Positions 1-7,755 of a DNA stretch of 16,992 nucleotides are shown in pieces (the first letter of the stretch is position 1; the number at the start of each line of letters is the position of its first letter). Position numbers and translations under genes: made by a program. The DNA is from Lachnoclostridium phytofermentans (GTDB taxonomy: Bacteria > Bacillota > Clostridia > Lachnospirales > Lachnospiraceae): contig DPVV01000444.1 in assembly GCA_003526525.1 (NCBI GenBank), positions 1 through 16,992 on the forward strand, written 5' to 3'. The notes under the pieces were generated by a model. That model did not search any database. It saw nothing but the letters and a program-made list of their open reading frames with translations, and was not told the DNA's origin.

Positions 1-1407
1 GAATCCAAAGAAGAGACGGATAAAATATTAGCAGATTTAAAAGACGCTCAGTTTAAAATTACGGAAGTAAAGCGTGGAGAACGTCAGAAGAAGGCTCCGC
101 TACCATTTACCACAAGTACATTACAACAAGAGGCTGCGAAGCTTTTAAACTTTTCCACACAAAAAACAATGCGTATTGCCCAACAATTATATGAAGGCGT
201 GGATGTAAAAGGGCATGGAACGATTGGTTTGATATCTTACCTACGTACAGATTCTATCAGAGTTTCGGAAGAAGCAGATACAGCTGCAAGAGAATTTATC
301 AAAACTCAGTACAAACCAGAGTATGTGAATAGTCAGGACGTTAATAAAACAACTGGGAAAAAGATTCAAGATGCTCATGAAGCAATAAGACCAACTTATG
401 TAGATTTAACGCCGGTAATTGTAAAAGAATCTCTAAGTAGAGAGCAATTTCGTTTATATCAACTAATATGGAAAAGATTCATTGCAAGTCGTATGCAGCC
501 AGCCAAGTATGAAACCTCTACAGCGAAAATCGATGGAAATGGATATCGATTTACAGTAGCATCCTCTAAGCTTATATTTGATGGTTTTATGGCTGTTTAT
601 GCGAGTGATGATGAGGAAGAAGAAAATACAAACTCCAATATGATGTCCTTATCCGAGGATACACAATTAACATTTGAAGAATTTAATTATAGTCAACATT
701 TTACACAAGCGCCACCACATTATACAGAAGCTGCATTAGTAAAGTCGCTAGAGGAGTTAGGTATCGGTAGACCAAGTACTTATGCACCGACGATAACCAC
801 CATCATTGCTAGACGTTATGTAATCAAAGAAAATAAAAACCTTTATGTGACAGAGCTTGGAGAAGCTGTTAATAGAATAATGAAACAAGCTTTTCCATCC
901 ATTGTTGATGTGAATTTCACAGTAAATTTAGAAGCTTTATTAGATGGCGTTGAGGATGGAGTTGTAAATTGGAAGACAGTAGTAAGTAATTTCTATCCTG
1001 ACTTAGAAAATGCAGTACAAGATGCCGAAAAGCAATTGGAGCAAATAACAATTGAAGATGAAACGACAGACGTTATCTGTTCTGAATGTGGAAGAAACAT
1101 GGTAATTAAATATGGTCCACACGGAAAATTCTTAGCGTGCCCTGGATTTCCAGAATGTAGAAATACAAAACCTTACTTTGAAAAAATCGGTGTTGCATGT
1201 CCATTATGTGGTAGTGATATTATTATAAAGAAAACAAAAAAAGGCCGTAGATTTTATGGCTGTGAGAATAATCCGGAATGTGAATTCATGTCTTGGCAAA
1301 AACCATCTGGAAAGTTATGTCCAATATGCAAAGGAATTATGGTGGAAAAGGGCCAGAAATTAGTTTGTGTCAATGAAGGCTGTGGACATGTAGAGAATAA
1401 AGAATAA
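1..1407 (+). CDS. topA: DNA topoisomerase I, C-terminal part (5' end outside window)
   Basis: Type IA topoisomerase, which relaxes negative supercoils through a transient 5'-phosphotyrosine link. The frame is open from base 1, so about 468 C-terminal residues are visible; the family usually has about 690. The stretch PFTTSTLQQEA near the left edge is typical of TopA. The catalytic tyrosine is in ISYLRTDS (codon 238-240). LGIGRPSTYAPTI, also typical, follows further on. The C-terminus has three four-cysteine zinc ribbons of the Topo_C4 type, encoded at about 1078-1158, 1198-1281 and 1318-1383. A strong terminator lies about 100 nt after the stop. topA also lies upstream of codY and the fla operon in Bacillus, but there with several genes in between. 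The assignment is certain; only the 5' end is missing. Confidence 0.98.
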   Translation, partial: ESKEETDKILADLKDAQFKITEVKRGERQKKAPLPFTTSTLQQEAAKLLNFSTQKTMRIAQQLYEGVDVKGHGTIGLISYLRTDSIRVSEEADTAAREFIKTQYKPEYVNSQDVNKTTGKKIQDAHEAIRPTYVDLTPVIVKESLSREQFRLYQLIWKRFIASRMQPAKYETSTAKIDGNGYRFTVASSKLIFDGFMAVYASDDEEEENTNSNMMSLSEDTQLTFEEFNYSQHFTQAPPHYTEAALVKSLEELGIGRPSTYAPTITTIIARRYVIKENKNLYVTELGEAVNRIMKQAFPSIVDVNFTVNLEALLDGVEDGVVNWKTVVSNFYPDLENAVQDAEKQLEQITIEDETTDVICSECGRNMVIKYGPHGKFLACPGFPECRNTKPYFEKIGVACPLCGSDIIIKKTKKGRRFYGCENNPECEFMSWQKPSGKLCPICKGIMVEKGQKLVCVNEGCGHVENKE

Positions 1408-1504
1408 ATAAGAAAGTGTAAAACAGTAAGAATGATATAAAATCATTAGTAAAGAGAGATAACTTCGAACTTTTTAGGGAACTTTCTCTTGCAAAATGGT
1501 TTAT

Positions 1505-1545
1505 AATGAGATTGTAAGAGAATTGGCTACAATCTCATTTTTTTT
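1505..1545 (+). terminator. Intrinsic terminator after topA
   Basis: A perfect 12-bp stem (AATGAGATTGTA at 1505-1516 with TACAATCTCATT at 1528-1539), an 11-nt loop, and a run of T to 1545. It sits about 98 nt past the topA stop and before the codY promoter-like sequence, so it probably separates the two transcription units. Confidence 0.92.
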
Positions 1546-1617
1546 CAAATAGTCTTAACTTTTGAAAAATAACAGAAATAATGTTATGAAATGTGTGTCA
1601 AAATAAGAAATTTACTA

Positions 1618-1646
1618 TTGTTTTTTAAAAAAGAATGTGATAGAAT
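1618..1646 (+). promoter_or_regulatory. Candidate sigma-A promoter for codY (extended -10)
   Basis: TTGTTT at 1618-1623, a 17-nt spacer, and TAGAAT at 1641-1646, preceded by TG plus one base at 1638-1640, which makes an extended -10. The predicted start of transcription near 1653 gives a leader of about 78 nt before codY. The -35 is weak (3 of 6), so the call rests mainly on the -10 and the spacing. The rest of the 323-nt topA-codY gap holds the topA terminator, a small inverted repeat (ATAACA at 1569-1574 with TGTTAT at 1582-1587), and no gene that I can see. Confidence 0.55.
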
Positions 1647-1662
1647 GTAACATAGATTAAAA

Positions 1663-1682
1663 GGTATATTATACCACATGTG
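1663..1682 (+). promoter_or_regulatory. Paired palindromes in the codY leader (possible operator)
   Basis: GGTATA-T-TATACC at 1663-1675 is a perfect 13-bp palindrome. It is followed, sharing one base, by the 8-bp palindrome CACATGTG at 1675-1682. Both lie just downstream of the predicted start of transcription, where a bound protein could block initiation or elongation. The palindromes are seen directly; the operator role is inference. Confidence 0.3.
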
Positions 1683-1730
1683 ATATGTATGTTATGAATT
1701 AGGCCAAAATAAGGTCACGGGGGTTCTTAC

Positions 1731-2498
1731 ATGAGCGTACAGTTGTTGGATAAAACCAGAAAAATTAATAAGTTATTACACAATAATAACTCACACAAGG
1801 TAGTATTTAATGATATTTGTTCCGTACTTAGTGATATCTTAGAGTCCAATATTCTTGTGATAAGCAAGAAAGGAAAAGTACTAGGTATTAAAAACAGAAC
1901 AGATATTACTCCAATCAATGAATTGATTAAAGATTCAGTAGGTGGTTACATCGACGGAATGTTGAATGAACGTCTACTAAACATTTTATCAACAAAAGAA
2001 AATGTGAATTTAGCAACCTTAGGTTTTGAATTTGACGGTGTGAATGATTATCAGGCAATTATTACACCAATCGACATCGCCGGTGAGAGACTTGGAACCT
2101 TGTTCTTATATAAGAACAAAGACCAATATTCTATTGACGACATAATTTTAAGTGAGTATGGTACTACCGTAGTAGGGCTTGAGATGATGCGTTCCGTGAA
2201 TGAAGAAAATGCGGAAGAAAACAGAAAGGTACATATTGTACGATCTGCTATCAGCACACTTTCTTTCTCTGAATTGGAAGCAATCACTCATATATTTGAA
2301 GAACTAGAAGGAAATGAAGGTATCTTAGTTGCCAGCAAGATAGCAGACCGCGTAGGTATTACAAGATCTGTTATTGTAAATGCACTTAGAAAATTTGAGA
2401 GTGCAGGCGTTATTGAATCCAGATCTTCTGGTATGAAGGGAACTTATATTAAAGTTCTCAATGATGTAGTTTTTGAAGAATTAAAAAAGATGCATTAA
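1731..2498 (+). CDS. codY: GTP-sensing global transcriptional regulator CodY
   Basis: CodY binds branched-chain amino acids and GTP and represses, or sometimes activates, stationary-phase, amino-acid, transport and motility genes. The product has 255 aa (family about 259). The N-terminal effector-binding GAF domain spans about residues 1-155. A linker helix follows, then a winged helix-turn-helix from about residue 201 with the signature ASKIADRVGITRSVIVNALR and the wing SRSSGMKGTYIKV, nearly identical to known CodY. The start at 1731 gives the expected MSVQLLDKTRKIN N-terminus; a G-rich stretch at 1719-1723 is the likely ribosome site. The gene has its own promoter-like sequence and terminator, so it looks monocistronic. 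It lies next to the flagellar operon as in Bacillus, where CodY represses fla/che. Confidence 0.98.
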   Translation: MSVQLLDKTRKINKLLHNNNSHKVVFNDICSVLSDILESNILVISKKGKVLGIKNRTDITPINELIKDSVGGYIDGMLNERLLNILSTKENVNLATLGFEFDGVNDYQAIITPIDIAGERLGTLFLYKNKDQYSIDDIILSEYGTTVVGLEMMRSVNEENAEENRKVHIVRSAISTLSFSELEAITHIFEELEGNEGILVASKIADRVGITRSVIVNALRKFESAGVIESRSSGMKGTYIKVLNDVVFEELKKMH

Positions 2499-2504
2499 AT
2501 CATA

Positions 2505-2540
2505 ACAGGCTTATAAGGCAACTTATGAGTCTGTTTTTTT
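2505..2540 (+). terminator. Intrinsic terminator after codY
   Basis: A 13-bp stem with two G-T wobbles (2505-2517 with 2522-2534) is closed by a GCAA tetraloop of the GNRA type and followed by a T run to 2540. It begins 6 nt after the codY stop. It should end codY transcription and isolate codY from the flagellar operon. Confidence 0.92.
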
Positions 2541-2648
2541 GTGAAAATTATCTTATAATTAGTTATTTGTATAAATTCAATTAGTTTCGTTTATAAGAAT
2601 TATTTCGTTTAATTGATAGATTTAACTAAAAAAAATAATTATTAACCA

Positions 2649-2663
2649 AATTGTTTGAAAATA
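2649..2663 (+). promoter_or_regulatory. CodY-box-like site upstream of flgB
   Basis: AATTGTTTGAAAATA matches 12 of 15 positions of the known CodY box AATTTTCWGAAAATT. It overlaps a candidate -35 element (TTGTTT at 2651-2656). Two weaker matches with four mismatches each lie at 2700-2714 and 2796-2810. In AT-rich DNA such matches can occur by chance. Support comes from codY being next door and from the established repression of fla/che by CodY in Bacillus subtilis. Confidence 0.35.
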
Positions 2664-2897
2664 ATATGCTAAATTATATAGGAAAAAAGTAGTTGTTGTA
2701 ATTTTAGCAAATTTATGAAACAGTTGGCTTTACTGGGGTTTTTCCGTAATAATACCGTAAGGAAATTTTAATAGTCCATATTACTTATTTTTAAAAGTTG
2801 TCAGAAATATTATAATTCGTTTATACGACAAAAAGATTCATTAATTTACTAAAAGATACAAAATCTAGTGTAATTCATCAATATTTTTAAATATACC

Positions 2898-2926
2898 TTG
2901 TGTTTTCCAGGGCATTTATTTATAAT
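2898..2926 (+). promoter_or_regulatory. Candidate sigma-A promoter of the flagellar operon
   Basis: TTGTGT at 2898-2903, a 17-nt spacer and a perfect TATAAT at 2921-2926. A start near 2933 would give a leader of about 128 nt before flgB. This is the best promoter-like sequence I see between the codY terminator and flgB. It has not been tested experimentally, and AT-rich DNA yields false positives. Confidence 0.5.
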
Positions 2927-3061
2927 AGGTAAAGATTATTCAATAAAATGTCAGACAATCATAATAATGGAAGAAATTCTATACGAAATCTTATAAAAAG
3001 TGTTTTTAAATTATAAAAAAATTACTAGGGCAGTACTACCTAGATGAAAGAGGGAGAAAAA

Positions 3062-3448
3062 ATGATTGGTTCGAACGCATTCGGTTATGTTAACGTGCTG
3101 AATAAAGCTGCAGATGCCAGTGTGATACGCCAGGAGCTACTAGCTAATAATTTAGCCAACAATGATACGCCGGACTACAAACGTAAAGATTTAAACTTTG
3201 AATCGTATTTGAAGAAGGAGTTAAAAGGGGAAGAGGATTTGGATAAGCGAGTAGCAAATGCGAATCTATCAAAACTAAATGGGTCAATATACACAGACAG
3301 AGCAAATTTGAGTTATCGATACGATGGTAATAACGTAGATGTTGATGTAGAAGAAGGATATATAGCAGAAAATCAAATTCGTTATTACACATTATTACAA
3401 ACTATGACTGAGGAATTTCAACGCCTTAGAATGGTGTTATCAAGATAA
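3062..3448 (+). CDS. flgB: Flagellar proximal rod protein FlgB
   Basis: FlgB is a proximal rod subunit, exported by the flagellar type III system and assembled on the MS ring with FliE and FlgC. The product is 128 aa, the usual size. The N-terminus VIRQELLANNLANNDTPDYK is the flagellar rod/hook signature (ANN-A-DTP-YK), and the C-terminal helix (RYYTLLQTMTEEFQRLRMVL) is typical. I prefer ATG 3062 to the in-frame ATG 3044: the purine-rich ribosome site AAAGAGGGAG (3047-3056) is at the right distance from 3062 and would lie inside the gene if 3044 were used, and other FlgB proteins lack the extra six residues. It is the first gene of the operon, 15 nt before flgC. Confidence 0.96.
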   Translation: MIGSNAFGYVNVLNKAADASVIRQELLANNLANNDTPDYKRKDLNFESYLKKELKGEEDLDKRVANANLSKLNGSIYTDRANLSYRYDGNNVDVDVEEGYIAENQIRYYTLLQTMTEEFQRLRMVLSR

Positions 3449-3463
3449 TAGGGGGGTAATGTA

Positions 3464-3916
3464 ATGTCTATTTTTAATGGCATGAATATTAGTGCAAGTG
3501 GTATGTCGGCTCAACGACTTAGAATGGATATTATCTCTCAGAATATTGCAAACGTAGAAACTACGAGAGATGAGAATGGTAATCCGTATCGCAGAAAAAC
3601 AGTTGTATTTTCAGAAAGAGAGTCAGATGGCTTTGGTACTGTATTAGCACAAACAGCTGCTAGTAAAGCTTCTGACAAGCAGGGGAATGGCGTTAAGGTT
3701 ACTGCGATAGTAGAAGACCATGTAACAGCGATGAAAAGAGTATACAATCCATCCCATCCAGATGCAGATCAAGACGGATATGTAACCATGCCGAATGTAA
3801 ATACGGTGACTGAAATGACAAACTTAATCAGTGCAACACGTTCTTATGAAGCTAATGTTACAGCATTTAATGCTACAAAAAATATGCTTTTAAAAGGTCT
3901 TGAAGTAGGCAAGTAA
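3464..3916 (+). CDS. flgC: Flagellar proximal rod protein FlgC
   Basis: FlgC is a rod subunit that assembles with FlgB and FlgF. The product has 150 aa, normal for the family. The N-terminus FNGMNISASGMSAQRLRMD followed by SQNIANVETTR is the FlgC signature. The C-terminal EMTNLISATRSYEANVTAFN helix is the matching rod/hook C-terminal motif, which pairs with the N-terminal helix. A G-run ribosome site at 3451-3456 precedes the start by 7 nt. It is 20 nt before fliE, with no sign of a separate promoter. Confidence 0.98.
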   Translation: MSIFNGMNISASGMSAQRLRMDIISQNIANVETTRDENGNPYRRKTVVFSERESDGFGTVLAQTAASKASDKQGNGVKVTAIVEDHVTAMKRVYNPSHPDADQDGYVTMPNVNTVTEMTNLISATRSYEANVTAFNATKNMLLKGLEVGK

Positions 3917-3936
3917 AAGAGGGAAAGGGGATTACA

Positions 3937-4257
3937 ATGGATATCACTAGTATTTCATCTGTTCAGGGACTTGGTTCTCTTAAGAATGGAATCGTAAATG
4001 GTTCAGAGAGTGCAACTAAAAATCGTAATCAAGCATTTGAGACTATGTTTCAGTCTGCACTTGATATGATAAAAGGAACGCAAGCTTATACAGACCAAGC
4101 AGAACAGGCAGCAATGGATTATGCGATGGGTGTAACAAATAGCACTCATGACTTGCAGATTGCGCAGACAAAAGCAAGTATTTCTTTGCAATATACCGTA
4201 GCAGTTCGCAACGCGGTTTTGGATGCATACAAGGAGATTATGCAACTACAATTTTAG
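3937..4257 (+). CDS. fliE: Flagellar hook-basal body complex protein FliE
   Basis: FliE is the adaptor between the MS ring (FliF) and the rod, and an early export substrate. The product has 106 aa, the normal size. The conserved C-terminal half includes THDLQIAQTKASISLQYTV and the terminal RNAVLDAYKEIMQLQF motif, almost invariant in FliE. The N-terminal 30 residues are variable and Ser/Gly-rich, as expected. The ribosome site GGAAAGGGG ends 6 nt before the ATG. It is followed 17 nt later by fliF. I see nothing unusual. Confidence 0.98.
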   Translation: MDITSISSVQGLGSLKNGIVNGSESATKNRNQAFETMFQSALDMIKGTQAYTDQAEQAAMDYAMGVTNSTHDLQIAQTKASISLQYTVAVRNAVLDAYKEIMQLQF

Positions 4258-4274
4258 CATACGAGGGTTAAATA

Positions 4275-5870
4275 ATGCAGGAACGAATAAAACAGATACC
4301 TGTTCGCTTATTAGAAATATGGAAGAAATATAGTAAGAAGCAAAGAATAATTATTATCAGCGTAGTAAGTTCTGTTATCTGTGCTTTATTACTTCTTATC
4401 TTTCTACTTGGCAGAACGGAATACGTAGAGCTCATAGAACTAGAGGATACCAAAACTGCGTCACAAGCAATTGAAATTCTTAAGGAGAATGGTATCGCTT
4501 ATCAATTAAAAGATGATGGTGTAACAGTCTTAGTAGATGATACGAAAAAGACAGAGGCAAAGTTATTGATAGCGGATAGTGAAATTGCTTCGAAAGCAAA
4601 GCTAAGTTTAGAACAATTACTAAACAATGATATGTCTACCACAAACTATGATAAGCAAACAAAGCTTCATCTATATTACCAAGGTGATTTAGAAGAGTTA
4701 TTAAAGAAACAGGAAGGGATTGATGATGCAAGAATCAGTTATTTACCTTCCGATAAAAGATCAAGCATTTTAGAACAAGAAAAAGAAATTAGTTGTAGTA
4801 TTTTTCTTACAATTAATAATAAATTTAAAAAATCCTCTGCGGAGGCTATTGCAATTACAGTTGCAAATAGTTTAGGAAATGAAACTACGAATAAGGTTAA
4901 AGTAATCGATCAGTATGGTAATTTACTATACAATGGACCAGAAGATGAAGAGAGTGAATACACGAATAAAAACTTAGAGTTTCGTCAAGCGGTATTAGCT
5001 GATTACACTGAACGAGTAGTGCGCTTTGGATTAATGAACGGTTTTGACTATGTAGAGCCAAGTTTCGCACTTGATATAAATTTTGATAAAACAACGGAAG
5101 AAATTCGTGAGTATTTCGCGGGAGAAGGTTTAGAGCAAGGGTTATATCAAACATATCAAAAAATATCATCAGAAAATAAAGGTTCGAATGGAGATATACC
5201 AGGAACTGACTCAAATACAGATACCGATTACTACATACAAACAGAAGAATCCGGTAAAAGCAGTTATGATGAATTAAATATTACTTATCTTCCAAGTGAG
5301 AAACTTACGAAGACACTAAAGGGATGGGGCCTTGTAAATGTCGATACGTCAAAGGTTGCTATCGCGTTAAAACGTGTGAAGGATATCAAAGAAGAAGATT
5401 TGAAACTCTTAGGTCTTTTAGATGACACGACTTTTGAGGAATATGTATTAAATAACAGTGAACCAAAACAATTGGAAGTTAGCAAGGAATATTATACTTT
5501 GTTTGCAAATGCAACAGGACTTAATGAGAATAATATTTCTCTGATTATGTGGGAAGTTCCAAACTTTATAGGGGCACCGAAGTCTGATGTAAACTGGCAG
5601 TTAATACTTGAAATTATACTTGCGGCATTAATTTTAGGTCTATTGATCTTTGTGGTATTCCGTGGCATGGCACCGGTAGAAGTTACCGAAATTGAACCGG
5701 AATTATCAGTAGAGCAGCTGTTAGCTACTACAAAAGAAAATCAATCCTTAGATGATATTGAATTTAGTGAAAAATCAGAAACCAGACGTATGATTGAAAA
5801 ATTTGTGGATGAAAATCCAGAAGCGGTTGCTAATTTGCTTCGTAATTGGTTAACAGACGGTTGGGGTTGA
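4275..5870 (+). CDS. fliF: Flagellar MS-ring protein FliF
   Basis: FliF is a multi-copy membrane protein that forms the MS ring, the base on which rotor and rod assemble. The product is 531 aa (usual 500-560). Transmembrane helix 1 is at about residues 25-45 and helix 2 at about 443-462, with ring-building domains between them on the outer face. The cytoplasmic tail of about 67 residues ends with RRMIEKFVDENPEAVANLLR, the conserved FliG-binding segment. Residues about 298-325 form a Ser/Gly/Asp/Thr-rich linker typical of the region between ring domains. A GAGGG ribosome site precedes the start. fliG follows after 15 nt with an excellent ribosome site, in keeping with tight co-production of FliF and FliG. 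Confidence 0.98.
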   Translation: MQERIKQIPVRLLEIWKKYSKKQRIIIISVVSSVICALLLLIFLLGRTEYVELIELEDTKTASQAIEILKENGIAYQLKDDGVTVLVDDTKKTEAKLLIADSEIASKAKLSLEQLLNNDMSTTNYDKQTKLHLYYQGDLEELLKKQEGIDDARISYLPSDKRSSILEQEKEISCSIFLTINNKFKKSSAEAIAITVANSLGNETTNKVKVIDQYGNLLYNGPEDEESEYTNKNLEFRQAVLADYTERVVRFGLMNGFDYVEPSFALDINFDKTTEEIREYFAGEGLEQGLYQTYQKISSENKGSNGDIPGTDSNTDTDYYIQTEESGKSSYDELNITYLPSEKLTKTLKGWGLVNVDTSKVAIALKRVKDIKEEDLKLLGLLDDTTFEEYVLNNSEPKQLEVSKEYYTLFANATGLNENNISLIMWEVPNFIGAPKSDVNWQLILEIILAALILGLLIFVVFRGMAPVEVTEIEPELSVEQLLATTKENQSLDDIEFSEKSETRRMIEKFVDENPEAVANLLRNWLTDGWG

Positions 5871-5885
5871 TTAAGGAGGAAAGAT

Positions 5886-6905
5886 ATGGCTTTAAAGCAG
5901 GTATCATCAGAATTTACAGGTGTTCAAAAATCTGCAATCCTTCTGATTGCATTAGGACCGGAACGCTCAGCAAATATATTTAAACATTTAAAGGAAGATG
6001 AAATAGAACAACTTACTTTGGAGATAGCAAACACAAGGAGTATCGCTCCTTCTACGAAAGAAGCGATTCTTGATGAATTCTATCAGGTATGCCTTGCTCA
6101 GCAGTATATTGCTGAGGGTGGTATTACTTATGCGAAAGACTTACTTGAAAAAGCCTTGGGAGCAGAGAAAGCGAAAGAAGTACTTGGAAAACTTACTGCA
6201 TCTTTACAAGTGCGTCCATTCGAGTTTGTTAGAAAAACAGATGCGAATCAATTACTAAACTTTATTCAAGACGAACATCCACAAACTATAGCACTTATTT
6301 TATCTTATCTTTCTGCTGGACAGGCAGCTACGATTATTTCATCGTTAACGCCTGATAAGCAGGCAGATGTTGCAAAACGTATTGCTCAGATGGATCGTAC
6401 GTCACCTGATGTAATAAAGGAAGTAGAGAGAGTACTAGAGAGAAAGTTATCCTCTTTAGTAAATCAGGATTACACAATCGCAGGTGGCGTCGATGCTATT
6501 GTTGATATCTTAAATACGGTTGACCGTGGTACAGAACGCCATATTCTGGAGAATTTGGAGCTCGAAGAACCAGAACTTGCAGACGAAATTCGAAAGAAGA
6601 TGTTCGTCTTCGAAGATATTATCACACTGGACGACAAATCCATTCAGCGTGTGCTTCGTGAAGTGGATAACAACGAGCTTGCAGTTGCTCTTAAGAGCAC
6701 AACAGAAGAAGTACAGAGTATTATTTTCAATAACTTAAGTAAGCGTCTTGCTGCTATGATTAGAGAAGATATGGAATTTATGGGACCTGTACGTCTGAAA
6801 GATGTTGAAGAAGCTCAACAGAAGATTGTTAATATTATTAGAAAGCTGGAAGACTCTGCTGAAATCATCATTTCCAGAGGTGGGGGTGACGAGATAGTTG
6901 TCTAA
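5886..6905 (+). CDS. fliG: Flagellar motor switch protein FliG
   Basis: FliG is the rotor protein that contacts MotA and binds FliF and FliM. The product is 339 aa, the normal length. The N-terminal FliF-binding domain spans about residues 1-105. The middle domain contains the FliM-contact motif EHPQTIA (residues 130-136), and a Gly-Gly hinge is at 200-201. The C-terminal domain has the MFVF motif (239-242) and the charged torque helix (about 281-300) that meets the stator. A perfect AAGGAGG ribosome site (5875-5881) precedes the ATG, making this one of the best initiation signals in the operon. The 3' end overlaps the TTG start of fliH by 8 nt, which suggests translational coupling. Confidence 0.98.
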   Translation: MALKQVSSEFTGVQKSAILLIALGPERSANIFKHLKEDEIEQLTLEIANTRSIAPSTKEAILDEFYQVCLAQQYIAEGGITYAKDLLEKALGAEKAKEVLGKLTASLQVRPFEFVRKTDANQLLNFIQDEHPQTIALILSYLSAGQAATIISSLTPDKQADVAKRIAQMDRTSPDVIKEVERVLERKLSSLVNQDYTIAGGVDAIVDILNTVDRGTERHILENLELEEPELADEIRKKMFVFEDIITLDDKSIQRVLREVDNNELAVALKSTTEEVQSIIFNNLSKRLAAMIREDMEFMGPVRLKDVEEAQQKIVNIIRKLEDSAEIIISRGGGDEIVV

Positions 6906-7755
6906 TGTGATAAAGGCATATTCGATTCGGTATGAGGAAGAAAAAAAGGTAATTGATACAAATACCTTATCGGAAGAACATATTAAGAAGTTTTTAGACA
7001 GTATAATAGGCAGGACTGAAGTCACAGGTGAAATTGCTTGTGCGAAAGAAGGATTTGTCGAAGGGTTGTCAGCTATAAAAGTTGAGGCTTTTTCAGAAGA
7101 AGATAAGCCAAGCGAAGAAGATTTGATGAGACAATCGGAAGAACAGATGATAGAAAATAATCGTAGGCTGGTAGAACAATCACAGCAGATTATAGAACAG
7201 GCTAAATCTGAAGTTGCTAGTATGATGAGTCAAGCAAAGATTGATGCAGAAAAGATTAAAATAGATGTCATACAGAAGGCAAAGCAAGAAGGATATGAAA
7301 AAGGATTACAAGAAGCTTTGATGGAGCAACAGAAAAGAAATGCTGAATTAGATGCAGAAAAGAATCGTCTGAAAGAAGAATATGAACAAAAGGTAAGAGA
7401 CTTAGAGCCTTCCTTTATCGATTTATTCCTTACTTTTATGAAGCATTTTACAGGAGTTTTATTAGAGGATAAAAAGGAAATCATCTATCACATGATTGAG
7501 CGGGAGTTTCTTACAATAGAAAACAGTAGTTCCTACCTAATTCGAGTTTCTCATGATGATTTTGAAGCGGTTCATTCTAAAAAGGATGAAATTTTATGGA
7601 AACTGAAAGAGAATACGGAACTTGAAATTGTGGAGGACCGTCTTCTTAACAAAGGACAGTGCCTAATAGAGACAGATAGCCGTGTCATTGATTGTAGTTT
7701 GGATGTCCAATTAAAGAATTTAATGAATGACATGAAGTTTCTGGCAGGAGTGTGA
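6898..7755 (+). CDS. fliH: Flagellar assembly protein FliH
   Basis: FliH is the peripheral stalk and negative regulator of the export ATPase FliI. The product is 285 aa. The N-terminal region is variable and acidic, a long Glu/Lys/Gln-rich coiled coil spans about residues 75-165, and the conserved C-terminal FliH domain contains LLNKGQCLIETDSRVIDCS. I take TTG 6898 as the start, with the G-rich ribosome site at 6876-6889; an in-frame GTG at 6907 is the alternative. The gene overlaps fliG by 8 nt. Its stop codon lies inside the left arm of a perfect 15-bp inverted repeat, so the next junction is unlike those before it. The family call is firm, the exact start less so. Confidence 0.93.
   Translation: MSNVIKAYSIRYEEEKKVIDTNTLSEEHIKKFLDSIIGRTEVTGEIACAKEGFVEGLSAIKVEAFSEEDKPSEEDLMRQSEEQMIENNRRLVEQSQQIIEQAKSEVASMMSQAKIDAEKIKIDVIQKAKQEGYEKGLQEALMEQQKRNAELDAEKNRLKEEYEQKVRDLEPSFIDLFLTFMKHFTGVLLEDKKEIIYHMIEREFLTIENSSSYLIRVSHDDFEAVHSKKDEILWKLKENTELEIVEDRLLNKGQCLIETDSRVIDCSLDVQLKNLMNDMKFLAGV

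Larger units (their letters stand above)
2541..3061 (+). promoter_or_regulatory. Long AT-rich control region of the fla operon
   Basis: This non-coding stretch of about 520 nt shows no convincing gene on either strand and no sigma-D promoter (TAAA-N15-GCCGATAA type) that I could find. It holds a good sigma-A-like promoter at 2898-2926, a weaker one (TTGTTT at 2651-2656 with TATATA at 2675-2680), three CodY-box-like sites, three copies of TTCGTTTA (2586-2593, 2604-2611, 2816-2823), and two CCGTAA motifs 11 bp apart (2744-2749, 2755-2760). A 5-bp hairpin (CTAGG at 3025-3029 with CCTAG at 3039-3043) sits just before the flgB ribosome site. The length and motif density suggest multi-input control of the whole operon. 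Confidence 0.6.

Noticed and set aside
1556..1570. CodY box upstream of codY (autoregulation)
   Set aside because: Best alignment has five mismatches of 15, which is expected by chance in such AT-rich sequence.
2541..3061. tRNA, small protein gene or CRISPR array in the long codY-flgB gap
   Set aside because: No cloverleaf, no open frame with a ribosome site, and the short repeats are too few and unevenly spaced for a CRISPR array.
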